64,000 nucleotides of DNA. Source: Artemia franciscana. Lineage: Eukaryota > Arthropoda > Branchiopoda > Anostraca > Artemiidae. The notes under the pieces were generated by a model that was not told the origin of the DNA, searched no databases, and saw only the letters and a list, made by a program, of their open reading frames with translations. Of the stretch, positions 36,945 through 49,123 are shown in pieces (positions within the stretch are counted from its first letter, which is position 1; each line of letters opens with the position of its first letter). The position numbers were made by a program, and so were the translations under genes. The stretch lies in NCBI RefSeq assembly GCF_032884065.1, contig NW_027062657.1:1-64000 (forward strand). Direction: 5' to 3'.

Positions 36945-37440
36945 TTAGTCGCTGGGGATGGCAGCCAGGGTTTCCATTCTAGGGGTTTCCCCCTATAATA
37001 CGGATTTTTAAGGTATGTTAGGGGCAAACTTTTTATTTAGGAATTTGGGGAATTTTACAATCTTCTGGATTCTTTAAGGAATTCCTAGGTTTTATTCTAG
37101 ATCTAGTGATCTTTCACGATATAGCGCATATATTAAATATTCAATCAAATAAATCATAAAGCAAGCTAACTAGTAAAAAAAAGAATGGAAAATAGTGGTC
37201 CATTACACCTCCCAATGTGTGCCAAATCAGTATTCTTGCAAATTTACTGCCTTTGAAACTTCTGATTTAGCACTATATCAGATTTAGACCTCAGAGCGTC
37301 ATCATCAAGAGGATTGGCGAACATACTTTACAGAAAATTGGAAATATTTTCTATGCTTCCTGTTTCACAACATTTGCTCAGGTCAATTTTTTCCTCAAAT
37401 TTAAGGTTTATTTATGGCACTTGGTATTAACCAAGTGACA
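36945..37440 (-). repeat. R1 copy C (inverted), first part
   Basis: Reverse complement of 27960-28440: CATTCTAGGGGTTTCCCCCTATAAT, GTCCATTACACCTCCC, CCTCAGAGCGTCATCATCAAG and TTTGCTCAGGTCAATTTTTTCCTC all have R1 counterparts. It is interrupted at 37440 by the tandem array; R1 resumes at 39345. Confidence 0.75.
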
Positions 37441-39250
37441 TATAGCGATCGCAAATTCTGTCGGTCTGCCCCGGTTTTGCTAGTTTAGGCACTTCCAGGT
37501 AAGCTAGGACGATGAAATTTGGCAGGTGTATCAGGGACCGGGCCAGATTAAATCAGAAATAGTCGTTTTTTTCGATTTGACCATCTAGGAGGAGTAGGGG
37601 GCCGGTTAATTCGTGAAAAATAGAAAAAATGAAGTATTTTCAACTTACGAACAGATGATGGGATCTTAATGAAATTTCATGTTTGGAAGGATACCGTGTC
37701 TCAGATTTCTTATTTTAAATCCCGAACAGATCTGGTGACATTGGGGGGGAGTTTGGGGGGAACCTAATATCTTGGAAAACGCTTAGAGTGGAGGGATCGG
37801 GATGAAACTTAGTGGGAAAAATGAGCAGAAGTCCTAGATACATGATTGACATAATCGGAACGGATCTGCTCTATTTTGGGGAGTTGGTTGGGAGGAAGGG
37901 GGAGTGTTAATTCTGAAAAATTAGAAAAAAATGACGTATATTTAGCTTACGAAGGATTGATCGGATCTTCATGAAACTTCATATTTAGAAGGACCTCGTA
38001 ACTCAGGTCTCTTATATTAAATCCCAACCGGATCCAGTGTCATTGCGGGAGGCGGTTGGGGGGGGGGGGAATCTTAGAAAATACTTAAAGCGGAGAGATC
38101 AGGATGAAACTGTGTGGGAAGAATAAAAACAAATCCAAGATACGGAACTGACATAACTGGACTGGATCTGCTCTCTTTGTTGGAGTACGGGGGGGGGGAT
38201 AATTCTGAAAAATTAGAAAAATGAGGTATTTGTAACTTACGAATGGGTGATCAGATCTTAATGAAATTTGATATTTAGAAGGATCTTGTGCTTTAGAGCT
38301 CTTATTTTAAATTCCGACCAGATCCCCTGACATTGGGGGGGGGGGGGTGGAGGGAGAAACGGAATTCTTGGAAGACGTGAAAATTGGGGTATCTTTATCT
38401 TACGAATAGGTGATTGGATATAAATGAAACTTGATAAATAGAAGGATATTATGTCTCAGATGCTCTATTTTCGACTCGAATTGGATCCGGGACATAAGGG
38501 GCTGGAGGGGGGAAACAGAAATCCTGGAAAATGCTTAGAGTAGAGAGATCAGGATGAAACTTGATGGGAAGAATAAGCACAAGTTCTAGATACGTGATTG
38601 ACATAATTGGAACGGATCCGTTCTTTTTGGAGGAGCTGGGGGTGTTAATTTGGAAAAATTAGAAAAATTAAGGTATTATAACTTAAGAACGAGCAAACGG
38701 ATCTTAATGAAATTTGATACTTAGAAGGAACTCATGTCTCAGAGCTCTTATTTCAAATCCTGACCATATCTGTTGACATTGGGGGAGTTGGAGAGGGAAA
38801 TCGGAAATCTTGGAAAACGCTTAGAGTGGAGGAATCGGGATGGAGCTTGGTGGGTAGAATAAGCAAATGTTGTAGATACGTGATTGACGTAATTGTTCTT
38901 GATTCGCTCTCTTTGAGGGAGTTAGGGGTGGGGTTCAGTGCTTTGGCGAGTTTGGTGCTTTTGGACGTGCTAGGACGATGAAAATTGGTGGGCATGTCAG
39001 GAAACTGCACAAATTGACCTGATAAAATCATTTTTCCTGATTTTACCATCTGGGGGGCTGAAGGGAGAGGAAAAATTAGAAAAAGTGAGGTATTTATAAC
39101 TTTCGAGTGGGTGATCGAATTTTGATAATTCAAAATTTTGATAATTTGAATTTTGTTCTGAATTTTGATATTTAGAAGGACCTCTTATTTTAAATCCCGG
39201 CCGGCATTAAGCCTCCGATTTTCCTTTTAAATCAATCTATTGATTCTTAT
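37440..39250. repeat. Minisatellite array, about 5 units of ~295 bp, within R1 copy C
   Basis: Units start with GAAAAATTAGAAAAA near 37616, 37916, 38209, 38654 and 39072. They share TTACGAA..GGTGAT..ATCTTAATGAAATTTGAT, TTAGAAGGA, TTATTTTAAATCCCGACC, a variable G run, GGAAAACGCTTAGAGTGGAG and GATACGTGATTGACATAAT. The unit starting near 38209 is shortened. A related leader at 37490-37600 recurs at 38950-39060 (GACGATGAAA.TTGG.). The array ends near a CATATGAGCTCTTGGCTCTT duplication (39277 and 39312). Any ORF across it is a by-product. Confidence 0.85.
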
Positions 39251-39344
39251 AATTTTGCTAGAGCTCATACCATATGAGCTCTTGGCTCTTCGGGGATCGT
39301 CACTAGTGCCATATGAGCTCTTAGCTCTTGTTATTGTCTATAAT

Positions 39345-39520
39345 CTATCTCTTCCAAATGATTCAAATCGGTAGGTAGTAAGGAGTGTGGGGTATATCTT
39401 CTAGGAAATGTTTAATGGTTTTAGTTTTTACTTATAGTATCTAATCGACACTCCAATAATTCTCCAAATTCTCTTGTTTGTACTTGGAATGCCTAATAAG
39501 CACGGATAAGTTCGATCATC
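39345..39520 (-). repeat. R1 copy C (inverted), second part
   Basis: Reverse complement of the R1 start (AGAATTTGGAGAATTAATTG..GATTAGATA.TA.AAGTA and AAACCATTAAACA). With 36945-37440 it brackets the 295-bp tandem array. Confidence 0.7.
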
Positions 39521-40625
39521 GCCGCATCAAGGTTAGGTGAGAAGCTTGATACTTGTTCTTATAAGAAAGACGCAGCAACTGAAATATCAATTCGATGCCC
39601 TATGTACCAGCAGTAACTCAGGAGTATATTCCCAATATCACCCTTCCCAATATCAAAGCCTAAATGTAAGAAATAGGCGAATGACCACCCATATACGCAT
39701 ACTATGTTTTGAATTAGTACAATATCCTCCTAAACATTTCCTCAAAATTTTACCTTAATGCATTTACCCTTGCTAGTGGTAGTTAGAGTAAAAGTAGTAG
39801 TGTGCGCATAGTTAATACCTTACTTGATTTAATACCCACTCTACATGTCCTGAAAATTTTGACGTAATACTCTAAGCCATTTCTGAGATATTACTGACAC
39901 GCCCTTTTGACAACCTACATTCCTATCGCGTATTTCGATTTAGTTCAGTATCTCCAAAACTTTCCCTGTCAGTTCCACCTTAACAATGGCATCGTTTTTT
40001 TTTGGGAGGGGGGAGAGAAAGTTGCCCCCTGCCGAAATGATATTATTCCAATTATTTTATTTGGTTGTAATAGCCTAATAAAACCAATAAAGGGCAGATC
40101 TACTTTCTTTCTTTGGCTTAAAACAAACTTTAAAAAAGCAACAGAAAATGGAACAAGAAGAAAAGAGTATTGAAAAGGGATTTATTTCGCATTTACGTTT
40201 TCTTGTAGTAATACAATAACAAAAAGTGAAGAACATTTTAATAGTGAAAGCAGCTCAACTTTGACCAAATTAAATAGAAAACGCGACCCAATTAATGGTC
40301 GAGTCTCAGCTTTGGCTCATATTTGTTATGACCCCTCTGAACAAAGAGACTTTATTTCCCCTTAGACTAGCAGAAGACAATTCGGAGCAGAATTATCAGA
40401 AAACATATTTTAAAAATACATTTTAGACTTTTCTTTTACACAAGTCTTACAACACCCCTTTCCCCATAGATCCTTTAAGGGAAGGGGGACTAAGGGGGCA
40501 CTCGCCCTGGGTGCATTAATCGCAAGGGCACAAATTCAAAATAAATAATCTGACATATATAATCATTTGTAATTTTGAAATCCTCTCTCGTTTTACTGCA
40601 TGCTTCTTGTTCTAATTAAACAATC
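39521..40625. other. Stretch without recognised genes
   Basis: Only short, unsupported ORFs. A G-rich FB-like scrap occurs near 39995-40030. Confidence 0.35.
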
Positions 40626-40629
40626 ATGC

Positions 40630-40790
40630 TTTTCAGGAATCGTTCCTAAGGGACTGGGCCAAAAGCAAAACTTTAACGCAAAAAGCAAATTGAGGAAGGG
40701 GATGCTCCCTTCATATACGTTTTGTTCGTTTAAGTTTTAAAATTGCTCCTCATTTTCAGTAAAAAATTGTTTTTTCGTTTAATATCTGAT
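40630..40790 (-). repeat. FB-family fragment, inverted
   Basis: Carries the right-arm motifs AGGAATCGTTCCTAAGGGACT and TTCGTTTAAGTTTTAAAATTGCTCC. It ends with the TTTTCAGTAAAAAATTG junction seen in other FB centres. Related G/C-run scraps continue to about 41460. Confidence 0.6.
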
Positions 40791-42214
40791 GTTTACTCAA
40801 ACCTTGCCGGGAATTTGGGCTCCTCTCTCCGTGTCAAATTTTTCTTGAATATCCTTCTCCCACAAAAACTTCCTTCGTGAAAATTTCTCCCCTGCTTTAA
40901 TTACTCCTCTCTTTGTAAAATTCCATCTCGATTCATTCCCTCCTCACTGAAAATGTCCCCCAGAGAATTTTTCGTACTTTAGTTAATTTTTCGGTCGATG
41001 GCGTAGTTTTTAGTGAATTTTCGATCGTTTTTATAATTATTTCGTGATTTGGAATTGACATGAATTATTTTCAACCAGTTGAAAGAATATTTTTGCTTGT
41101 TTTGTTTTAGTGCAACTTGCTGTCACATTGTGTTTCGTTAATAAAGCTGTTTGGATTGGGAAAAAAATTATTCTGGTAATTCCTCCTCCCCCCACCTCCC
41201 GGCCATCGAAATTTCTCCCTGGGAAGCTTTCGTCCCCCTTGGAAATTTCTGCCTGCAACTGCTTACTCTTAAATATTTTTGGTCACTTAGAAAGGACATA
41301 TGGCTGATTTCCGTTCGAATGAGTCCTCTCCCAATTTTCTATGACCATTGGACAATACAATCATCCCTGGGAAAAAAAAAAATATCCATTATCTTTTGGC
41401 AAAAAAATGTAAAATACTACACTTTTGCTGAGCGGAGCGGAAATTTTGTTCAATAGGCTCCTCTTGTAAACTGAATCTGATGGAATGATTTTCATTAGTA
41501 TCACTTGATGCTAAGGTGTGCTTATCCCCTTTTTGAAAATCAGGCAAATTTTCTCTGGCTTGGAACTGATGGGTAACATTAAATTTATGAATATCATATA
41601 ATTTTGGAATATGCATAAAAATTCAGTTCGTTTTAAATATTAATTGCTATCAAATTCCTTTTTTTTCAATTTTGGTTAATAGTGAGTTGTGTCATTCCTT
41701 ACTTACAGTTCATTACGACAAAGTATTTCAAAAGTGGTAAGCAATCCACAACAAACTCAGTTTACATTCGAAGCGAATCCCCAATATTCAATAGCTTCGC
41801 ATAATTGGGGAGGAGGGATAGACCATTCACTTCAATATATGATGTAAATATGGCTAGCCAAAGTGAACTTTCATTTAAAAGTCCGGCATCGGCGTTGCCA
41901 GCTTATGCATTGAAATATCAAGGATGGCCTCGATTCTAACCGATCTGGTTGTTGGTTTATAAATAAACTAATATGAACATTTATAATCAAACTTATGGAA
42001 AAAAATTTCAATGAAACTACTTTTAGGTACTTTTCAATTGATGAACAGTATACTGCAGTCATGCACTTAGTTACACCGTCCAGTTACAAATGTACACCAT
42101 CAAATTCTTAATAGTACACCATCAATTTCTAAAGTAGGCGGAGCCTGGATCCATAGAACCATCTCCGCTGGTTTCAACAACAAATGGGAGAGAAGATGAC
42201 GTCAGATAAAGCAC

Positions 42215-42260
42215 AAAGATCACGCTATTTAAGCGTGATAAAGATCACGTGATTTAAAGC
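42215..42260. other. Hairpin upstream of the 42.35-kb ORF
   Basis: TCACGCTATTTAAGCGTGA is a 19-bp palindrome, followed by a second ATCACGTGAT palindrome. A TGACGTCA site lies just upstream (42198). It could be promoter-associated or a transposon scrap. Confidence 0.35.
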
Positions 42261-42347
42261 ACAAAACGAGTGGGACGCTTCAATTTATCATTTACATTTC
42301 AGAGTTAGACTGAAAAACATCAATCGTAATTTTTATGCTACGCTATT

Positions 42348-42751
42348 ATGAAAACTGAAGGATCAATTTCTGAAAAGCACTTCAAGTTAGCTGCAGAAGA
42401 GTTAAAAGGAGTTGGCAAGCGAGAAATGAAAGGTTTCCAGCCTGTGTTGAAGAAAAAAGAGTTTATTTTTCGAAAAGAGAAGATGCACAACCCTTGCTGT
42501 GGCAATAAGGTTGTTACATCTGAGATGGCACTACAGCGAAATTTAGCAGCCCTCAGAAGAAAAAGAAGGGTTACCCAGCCAAAAGAAATAGTACCTGTGT
42601 TTCGAGAAGATTTTCGATTTGCTGTCACTTATCCTTTTGGCCCTGTTGATTTTTACTATTCGTATATAGCAAAGGTACAACCTTGGAGCATTAAAGAATT
42701 TGGAGGCTGGTATTTGTGCGAATACCAAGATGGCTTCTATCTTTCTTATAG
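42348..42751 (+). CDS. Candidate first exon of an unidentified gene
   Basis: ATG-initiated open frame of 134 codons plus two bases, ending at TTATAG|GTAATA, a consensus-like donor. The protein begins MKTEGSISEKHFKLAAEELK and has a basic patch LAALRRKRRVTQPKE. It ends in an aromatic-rich segment (TYPFGPVDFYYSYIAK, FGGWYLCEYQDGFYLSY). Codon use is less AT-biased than the surroundings, and no low-complexity filler is present. It is one of the longest ORFs outside the retroelement cluster. Reading on without splicing stops immediately (TAA overlapping the donor). An open, phase-compatible segment lies at 46330-46423. No family is recognised. Confidence 0.45.
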
Positions 42752-43619
42752 GTAATATAAGCTTCTATCAAGTTTTCTAATCATTTCCTTTTCCAGGACT
42801 TAGACAAAGGGGTTTTGTAGCCCTGTCTTTTTATTAATTGTTTATACTCATGTGCTTAATCGTGTATTTCCGTCGTGTTTTACAGGCCTATATAATTTAT
42901 CTTAGATTCCCAATTTCAGGACAAACACCTCCATCCTCTCCCTAACTCTCGTGAAAATTTACCGCTGGTATAGATGACCATATCAATATATAAAACCGCA
43001 GCTTAACTGATTGAACGAAACAATTTTTAAGGACAAAACATTCGTGCGAGTATGTTTGGCAGAATTGGCTAGCGTGTGTATATTAAGATAAATAGTCTTT
43101 CGAATCTCTCTGGCGTCGCTATTTTTAGTTGTTTTATTTTTTTAGTAGAAAAGAGTGAGAGATTGTTGTTCGTTTTAGTTTTTATCGTTTAAACAAAGCC
43201 TAAGCTTAACAATTAAAAGTTTGTACTATTTATACTATATAAGTTCAGGTAATAGCTATTACGCATTAAGTTATACGTAACAATTTAATTTGTTTAAATT
43301 TGTATGTTTAAATTAAAACTTTTCGACATCCGTATTAACATCACTCTCTACAGTCATCACAAATACTTTAACCAGAAGAATAAGAAGAAGGTGATATCTT
43401 TTGAAAATATAGAAGCAGTATTCTCAAAATACTCTAATAAAAGATATTTCATTAATAGGCTATACAAAAATAAAAATCCACAAGAAGGCTTTTCAAACAC
43501 TTTGACGCTTTATCCTTTTTTACTTTTTTTATCACCACCCTTGCAATTTTTTCTTTTTTGTATATTGATTGAAAAAAAGAAATTTGTTTTCGACACATTA
43601 AAATGCAGATAAAAAATGC

Positions 43620-44480
43620 AAACAACAGTTGAAGTAAGCGTATTCCTAAATACTATCATTTAAAAAATTAAATTTCGTCTCTACAAAGGAGACCAATTGC
43701 TTTAGGCTATAAGTTTTATTTTTTAAACAAACTTAAAAAACATTTTTTTTGCAGAAGCTAGTATTTTTTTGTGAGGATTAAATTTATAACCAACATAAAT
43801 TACTGCTGCACAGTTTATGCAAAATATATTGGTAAAATTGGGTCAAATTTATTGAAGCGTGGTATTGCCCTAAGTTAGTGGAATTCTGAAAAACTACCAC
43901 TTTTCTGAAAACTAACTTTAACAAAAGTATCCCCAGGTGGACGTGAATAACCTAGCAATAAGAACAAGACTGTCACCCCTTTATAAGCAAACGCATTAAG
44001 CCAATTTAACTAGGGAGAATAGTTAAATTAAATTAAGCATAGTTAAGGAAGCTTGGTCTGACCACCCCCCTGAATTTTTCATATGATTTGTAAAAAACTT
44101 GACAAAAAACATATAAAAAAATTTTTAATTTGTTTTTTCGTTATTTTAGTCCCCCGACCCCCTCCAAATTAAAAACCCCTCCCTCCTCTGGCTATGGCCC
44201 TGAACGTGCAGGCTATCGCCATGTCCATGTCATTTAATAAGTTGGATTTCAAGTTAAATAAAGAGGCTTTTAACGATTAGATCCTTTTCATCCACTCGTG
44301 TGTTAGTTTGGCTTGTCTAAGGAAAGTTTCTTCGTATGTTTGTGTGTGTGCCTTAATAACCATTCCTGTATGAGTTTACTTATGTTTATGTTCACGTATG
44401 TCTTCATTGTATATTTATGTGCATTTCTTTTCTTTTTCTTTGTCCGGTTTCTTGAGCTACCCTGCTATTTATACATATTG
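43620..44480. other. AT-rich stretch without recognised genes
   Basis: No supported coding sequence. The ORF at 43304-43612 and that at 44313 have no recognisable motif. Confidence 0.35.
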
Positions 44481-44501
44481 TATACTTGTATATTTATACA
44501 G

Positions 44502-44755
44502 AGAACTATTACAGGAATAAGCAGTGACTTGTACCCAACGTGGCGTAAAGAATCCTATTGGCTCAGTTCTTATAAAAAAAAATAAGCGGCATAAACCAGC
44601 TGGTCGAACAAAATAGTCCCTGCTTTGAATACTCCTGCACTGGAAGAAATTGGCAGAGCCGTGAATGCTGCTATGCTGATCTTTAATTGTCCAGAGGAAA
44701 GCGTTTCAAAATATACACAAGTAAAAATTATCGGTGGATTTGAGGATGAGTTGTA
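44502..44755 (+). pseudogene. Terminal-exon-like coding remnant
   Basis: After an acceptor-like TTTATACAG the frame reads RTITGISSDLYPTWRKESYW. Past an A9 run (two stop codons in this frame, or a one-base slip) it continues as IVPALNTPALEEIGRAVNAA and YTQVKIIGGFEDEL, then a stop at 44753. An AATAAA lies ~30 bases after the stop, as expected for a 3' end. The A run could be a frameshift or a sequencing-type indel. No family is recognised. Its phase (0) does not match the 42.35-kb exon (2), so they are not simply consecutive exons. Confidence 0.4.
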
Positions 44756-44777
44756 AAATTGTTATATCTTTCTGAAA

Positions 44778-44863
44778 TTTTTATAATAAAAAGAGAAAAA
44801 ACAAATTCACATTAAGTTTGTTTTTATAATAAAAGGAGAAAAAACAAATTCACATTAAGTTTG
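44778..44863. repeat. 43-bp tandem duplication containing AATAAA
   Basis: TTTTTATAATAAAAAGAGAA..CATTAAGTTTG is repeated with one substitution (44778-44820, 44821-44863). The duplication doubles the putative polyadenylation signal. Confidence 0.85.
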
Positions 44864-45044
44864 TTTTAATAAACAGAGTAGGTCAGTGCACAGTTTTCGT
44901 TTCTTGAGGTGGCAGTGGGGGTGGGATCAAAATTAGAAGTAGCAAAATATTAGAAAATAACGGGGATATTTGATTGATTGATACCTGTGCTTTCAACATT
45001 CCACAAAAACAATAAGCAATGAAATAAACATAGCCACTACTAGA

Positions 45045-45172
45045 AGGCCAAATACCCTAACAAACAAACACAAAGTTGAATTCACAGAATTGATTTCCAC
45101 TATCTTGAAAAGATTTTCCCTATTGTTTCAACTTTGTATTTGTTTGTAATGGAAAGGCTGTGTGGCCTTCAT
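45045..45172. repeat. Short imperfect inverted repeat
   Basis: AACAAACACAAAGTTGAA (about 45063) faces TTCAACTTTGTATTTGTTTG (45128), with further pairing of AGGCCA/TGGCCT outside. Confidence 0.5.
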
Positions 45173-46329
45173 TGCTATTTTCGCTAAATACTCTATGCAC
45201 AAAGGGTCGATTAGCTAATTATTTCTCATAATTTACTAATTAATTAACATTTAATTAACCAATTAAACCAAATTATTCAATACTTTGTCTTTCCTTTTCC
45301 AAAAAATCAAAAAAAAAAAAAAATTAACAGAGACATAAACCTGCTCTCACCCTGTATCTCAAGTGAGGGGAAACCTTTTGAAAATTATCTATTGACAAGC
45401 TATAATTGATCTCCAAAGATTACTGAATGTAAAAATTAACTAATAAGTCTCATGTCCTGCCGAATTTTACTGATTAATTGGTTTCTATCAGTGGATTAAA
45501 CCCCGGGAACCAATATGTATCTCAATTTTGATAAATTCACTACGTGAATCCCTAGATGAGCTAATTATTCAAATTAAAGCATTACTTAACGATGTTTTAA
45601 GAGATATTTTTATATTTCATTGTTTAAGGAGATATTTATATTTCAATTAGATACTATAGACAGAAATGTAAGCCCCCCAAAAGATATTCTAATCTTCATC
45701 AATTTCTGGGAATCTATTGTTCACATTATCAACTAAATTAGTTTTTAATAATGCAAAGTTACGCCCTTATGAGGAAAAACTATGCTACAAGGCCAGAATG
45801 CTGTTACACCACATAGTCAAAATATTCGTTATTTAGCTGGAGCCATTTTGAGAAATCTGTCAGTAGCACCCCAAATCTGTTACACGCCCTGTCTTAATTG
45901 GTGTAGCCTATTAAGGGTTGAAAAGATCCTACATCATAGAAAGATTGTGTACAAATTGTGAACAACAGGCTAAGCCTTTTTTTCTTTCATTTATTAGACC
46001 ATGAGAAATGACTACGCCTCCCGTCACTTTCATTGGTCTCTTTATTACTGAATATAATATTGTTAGAAGATATCACTCCATCCAAATCTGGAAGCTGGCT
46101 GGGGAATGTTTTATAGCAGATTTTAATGCGTATTTATTTATTTACAATGTAAGAGGTTGAAAAAATACTGAAATTTATAGCTGCTCATCATGGTTTAATG
46201 TAGCTCTTTACTTTTCTTTGAAAAACTTTTTTGTGGAAAAAATTTTGGAATTAGTTTTCTTAAATAAGTGACATGTAGCAACTTTATCATATGGGATTTA
46301 AGGCTGATTATTATTTACTTGTTTTATAG

Positions 46330-46423
46330 TAAAAAGAAAGCAGCAGGTCCGCCGACGAATTTGAATTTCTTAAACCTCCATAAACAAATAAAGAAGAAAC
46401 ACGTCGGGCTGCTTCTCGGTATG
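46330..46423 (+). CDS. Candidate exon phase-compatible with the 42.35-kb ORF
   Basis: Acceptor-like TTGTTTTATAG and donor ATG|GTAAGAA enclose 94 bases. Joined to 42348-42751 they keep the frame open for 31 more codons (KKKAAGPPTNLNFLNLHKQI and onward). The evidence is only the splice-site match plus phase. A different frame is also open from here to 46719 (ETRRAASRYGKNNLNYLKQG, then WFKKVTKMGGHLCKYLILLL), interrupted by a single TAA at 46380. Either reading, or neither, could be real. Confidence 0.3.
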
Positions 46424-46772
46424 GTAAGAATAATTTAAATTACTTAAAACAGGGCAGAACTCAGCAATGGTTTAAGAAAGTGACCAAAATGGGAGGTCAC
46501 TTGTGCAAGTACCTTATTTTACTTCTGGATGGACCGCCTGAACAGACAGCCAATAAGCCTAATAAATACCTAGCTTTGGGCCTGTCTTTCATCAAAGTAA
46601 ATGTCAACATAAAACTGATTAACTTAATCATGAATTTGGGGAATAGAACAACAAACGTTGTAGAGTTCTATCAAGAAAACATAATTGTAGGCTCAAGAAA
46701 GCACAATTGTCTCTTTTAGATCTGGCAACACTGCTTGAAAGACGTTAAGGTTACAGTCACGGTTATTTGCAG

Positions 46773-47050
46773 ATTAGGCGGCTAGAAGATTAAGAGCTGT
46801 GTGTGGTAAAAAGAGAGACGCCGATCGAAGGGAACAAAATATTAGTCTCAAAATTCATAAATTACGTGAGTTGGATGATTAATCTCACGCATTAATGCAA
46901 TTATTAAATACATTAGATGTGTTAAGTTTAAGGAAAATGGAGTAAAATAAAAAGCTGGAGAGCATGAATACGTTCGATAAACACTGTCGTAAGCAAATAA
47001 ATGCCCTTTTTCGTTCTGTAATGTACTTATTTATGTGTTTTTGTTTCTCA
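46773..47050 (+). pseudogene. Basic/coiled-coil-like coding remnant
   Basis: One frame reads AARRLRAVCGKKRDADRREQ followed by hydrophobic-heptad sequence (ISLKIHKLRELDD, then HALMQLLNTLDVL), then LRKME and NKKLESMNTFDKHC. It is broken by two TAA codons where CAA would fit. A basic stretch followed by a coiled coil suggests a DNA-binding leucine-zipper-like or structural protein, but spacing does not match a standard bZIP and no family is assigned. It lies 50 bp after the open segment ending at 46719. Confidence 0.3.
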
Positions 47051-48240
47051 AAAATGGCTCGATGATTTTTGTTTTTTTGGGCAAATTGACATCCTAGGAT
47101 CTTCTGGCCTAAAGAAAAAATCTATATAGGTCACGAGTTTGAGAACATTCGTTAATTTTGGAAAAAGACGTTAGTGACGTTGCACTTTTCAGTACATTGC
47201 CTCTGTAGTGGTTATAGCGTTCTTAGTGACTATGAAGCAGGGAAAATTACACAAAAAACATATAATTGACAAGAAATGTTATGTGATTGACGTCACAAAT
47301 ATGAGCACGTTTCCAAAGGAACATAACTAAATATAAAATACCAAGTGTAATTAGTCTATTCACAGAAGGTGTTTTAGTCAGACTTATAATGAATAGAGGA
47401 CAAATGAACAACATACACCGTCAAATATGACAAAACTCATCCGACCAACTAAGGTAAAGCGGATTTTTAAAAAATGTCTAAAATAATGTTAAAACAAAAA
47501 CAAAGAAACATACCATTGGAATGCTTGCGTCAGTGACAATTAAAAATAGTCAAAAACATAAATGAAGAACAAAGAAATATCCGTTTCGAAGATAAGCAGC
47601 AGCAAGAATTAAAATGAGTCGAAACCAAACAGAAGAATAAAGAAATATATGGTAGCAAGGTACACAAGAACGAGAAGTAGAACGAATTAAAAATAAAAGC
47701 GAAGAAAAAAGAAATATACGGTTGAAAGATTTGCCACAGAGCGAACAAAGAATTTGTGGTTTGAACATCTCAAAATAATTATTGTGTTTTTAACTCCGAC
47801 AAGCTCCATATACCCTTGAAATAGATACAGAATTTGTATGGTAAAATCGTTTACAGACTTGATTGCTGTTTGTGAAAGTAAATTAGACTCCCGAAAGAGC
47901 ATTAACAAGTGACCTGTTCAGAGAGACACGAAACATCAAGAATGGGAATTCTTTGAAGATTGTAGGCAACGCTAAGTCTGCCATAGATTTTTTTTATTTA
48001 AGTAGCGGTAACCTTGTCAGTAAGGCAGTGATTTTTCAGCTGTGGCGTAATTTTGTCAAAATCCTAGGGGGGGGGGGCAAAGTAGGGCCTGATTTTCTTG
48101 AGCTCTTAAAAATGACGCAAGAGTTAAAATGTGAGTTATCGGTTGTTTTTGACAAAATAATACTACGTTTTCTTAGCACCGTTTTCTTGGTTGTTTTCAA
48201 CAAAATAATACTACATTTTTTCAGGGCCAAAATTGCTTAT
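47051..48240. other. AT-rich stretch without recognised genes
   Basis: Short ORFs only. A G9 run occurs at 48067. A local duplication of GACAAAATAATACTACGTTTT appears at ~48150/48200. Confidence 0.35.
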
Positions 48241-48249
48241 AATAAGGTT

Positions 48250-48472
48250 AGTTTATGTTAGGTTAGGTCAAAAAGTGCTTCAATTGGAATTTGCGGTATA
48301 AACGATTATTGTATTCGTAAAGAACATAAACAAAGGCATCGAGAGGTATGTTCACTTTATTGGTAAGTCAATTATATAAACTGCCAAAAATACCAAATTA
48401 AAGTTGGGAAATCTGAAAAGTCAAATCTTAAAAATAAATTGTTTTTACCAATGCTAAACGCATTGTAGATGC
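48250..48472. repeat. Hairpin-arm-related repeat plus window-start repeat
   Basis: 48260-48365 resembles the 1.9-2.4 kb hairpin arm in reverse (AAAAAGTGCTTC, AAAGAACATAA..AAGGCATC, TATGTTCACTTTATT). 48367-48472 matches window positions 1-115. Together they show these two pieces are contiguous in the family. Confidence 0.7.
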
Positions 48473-48474
48473 AA

Positions 48475-48925
48475 ACATAGTTTGCATAATTTTCTCATTT
48501 GTGTTAAGAAGGGAGAGAATGCTTAATTTTTTTTTTAATTTTTTTGTTAAATTTCATGTCTTACAAAAAATTAAAAATACCCTTGGAAAATAACCATTAA
48601 AATCATCAGTTCAAAATACTTATCAAGACTAGGTTTATTTGGAAATAATCCTATCAAAAATGAGCAAGTCTTTATAACTTCGGGTGTTGTCCTGGTTCAT
48701 GGGCCACCTTTTTGATTAAAATGTTGCTGATAAATTGTGATGTAGTTGTGTGTTCATTCTGCTCTAATGAACCTCGGGGGTCAAAAAGGGGATTAATTAG
48801 ACCATGCGAGAGCATTTGGCTTTTGAATGACATGATTGATGTATTACTTCATGTCAAGTTTTCTCTATATTTGGCTACAGTGATTTTTGTTTTTATTTTT
48901 TTTTTAGAAAGACTGATTTCTTATA
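48475..48925. repeat. ~450-bp dispersed repeat with T-rich tract, copy 2
   Basis: Partner of 16749-17205. Here the T run is interrupted by G and A, and the match ends at AAAGACTGATTTCT. Confidence 0.8.
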
Positions 48926-49123
48926 TCAGTCTCAGGATTGTAAGATGGTGCCACTAAACTTTCACTAGTCTTGCTTAGAGTCTTATTAGGATAGAGTATT
49001 GGTGCAAGAGGCTTAAACTTGCAACTAGCATAGTGACAACATCAAAGTGAAGGGAAACAAAAACATTGACTATAAATTGTATTCTCAAACAAAAATAAGG
49101 TTGGGTAGTGAATTAAAAAAAAA

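Noticed and set aside
37616..39080. CRISPR-like spaced repeats
   Set aside because: Units are ~295 bp, diverged throughout and have no constant repeat/variable spacer pattern. The sequence context is eukaryotic.
38753..39133. 126-codon minus-strand ORF
   Set aside because: It spans the ~295-bp minisatellite array and its leader; the composition is Ser/Thr/Pro-rich by chance and it is not conserved between units.
46773..46935. bZIP transcription factor
   Set aside because: There is a basic stretch followed by heptad-like hydrophobics, but the spacing and the invariant Asn/Arg of bZIP basic regions are not convincing and two stops interrupt it. Left as an unassigned remnant.
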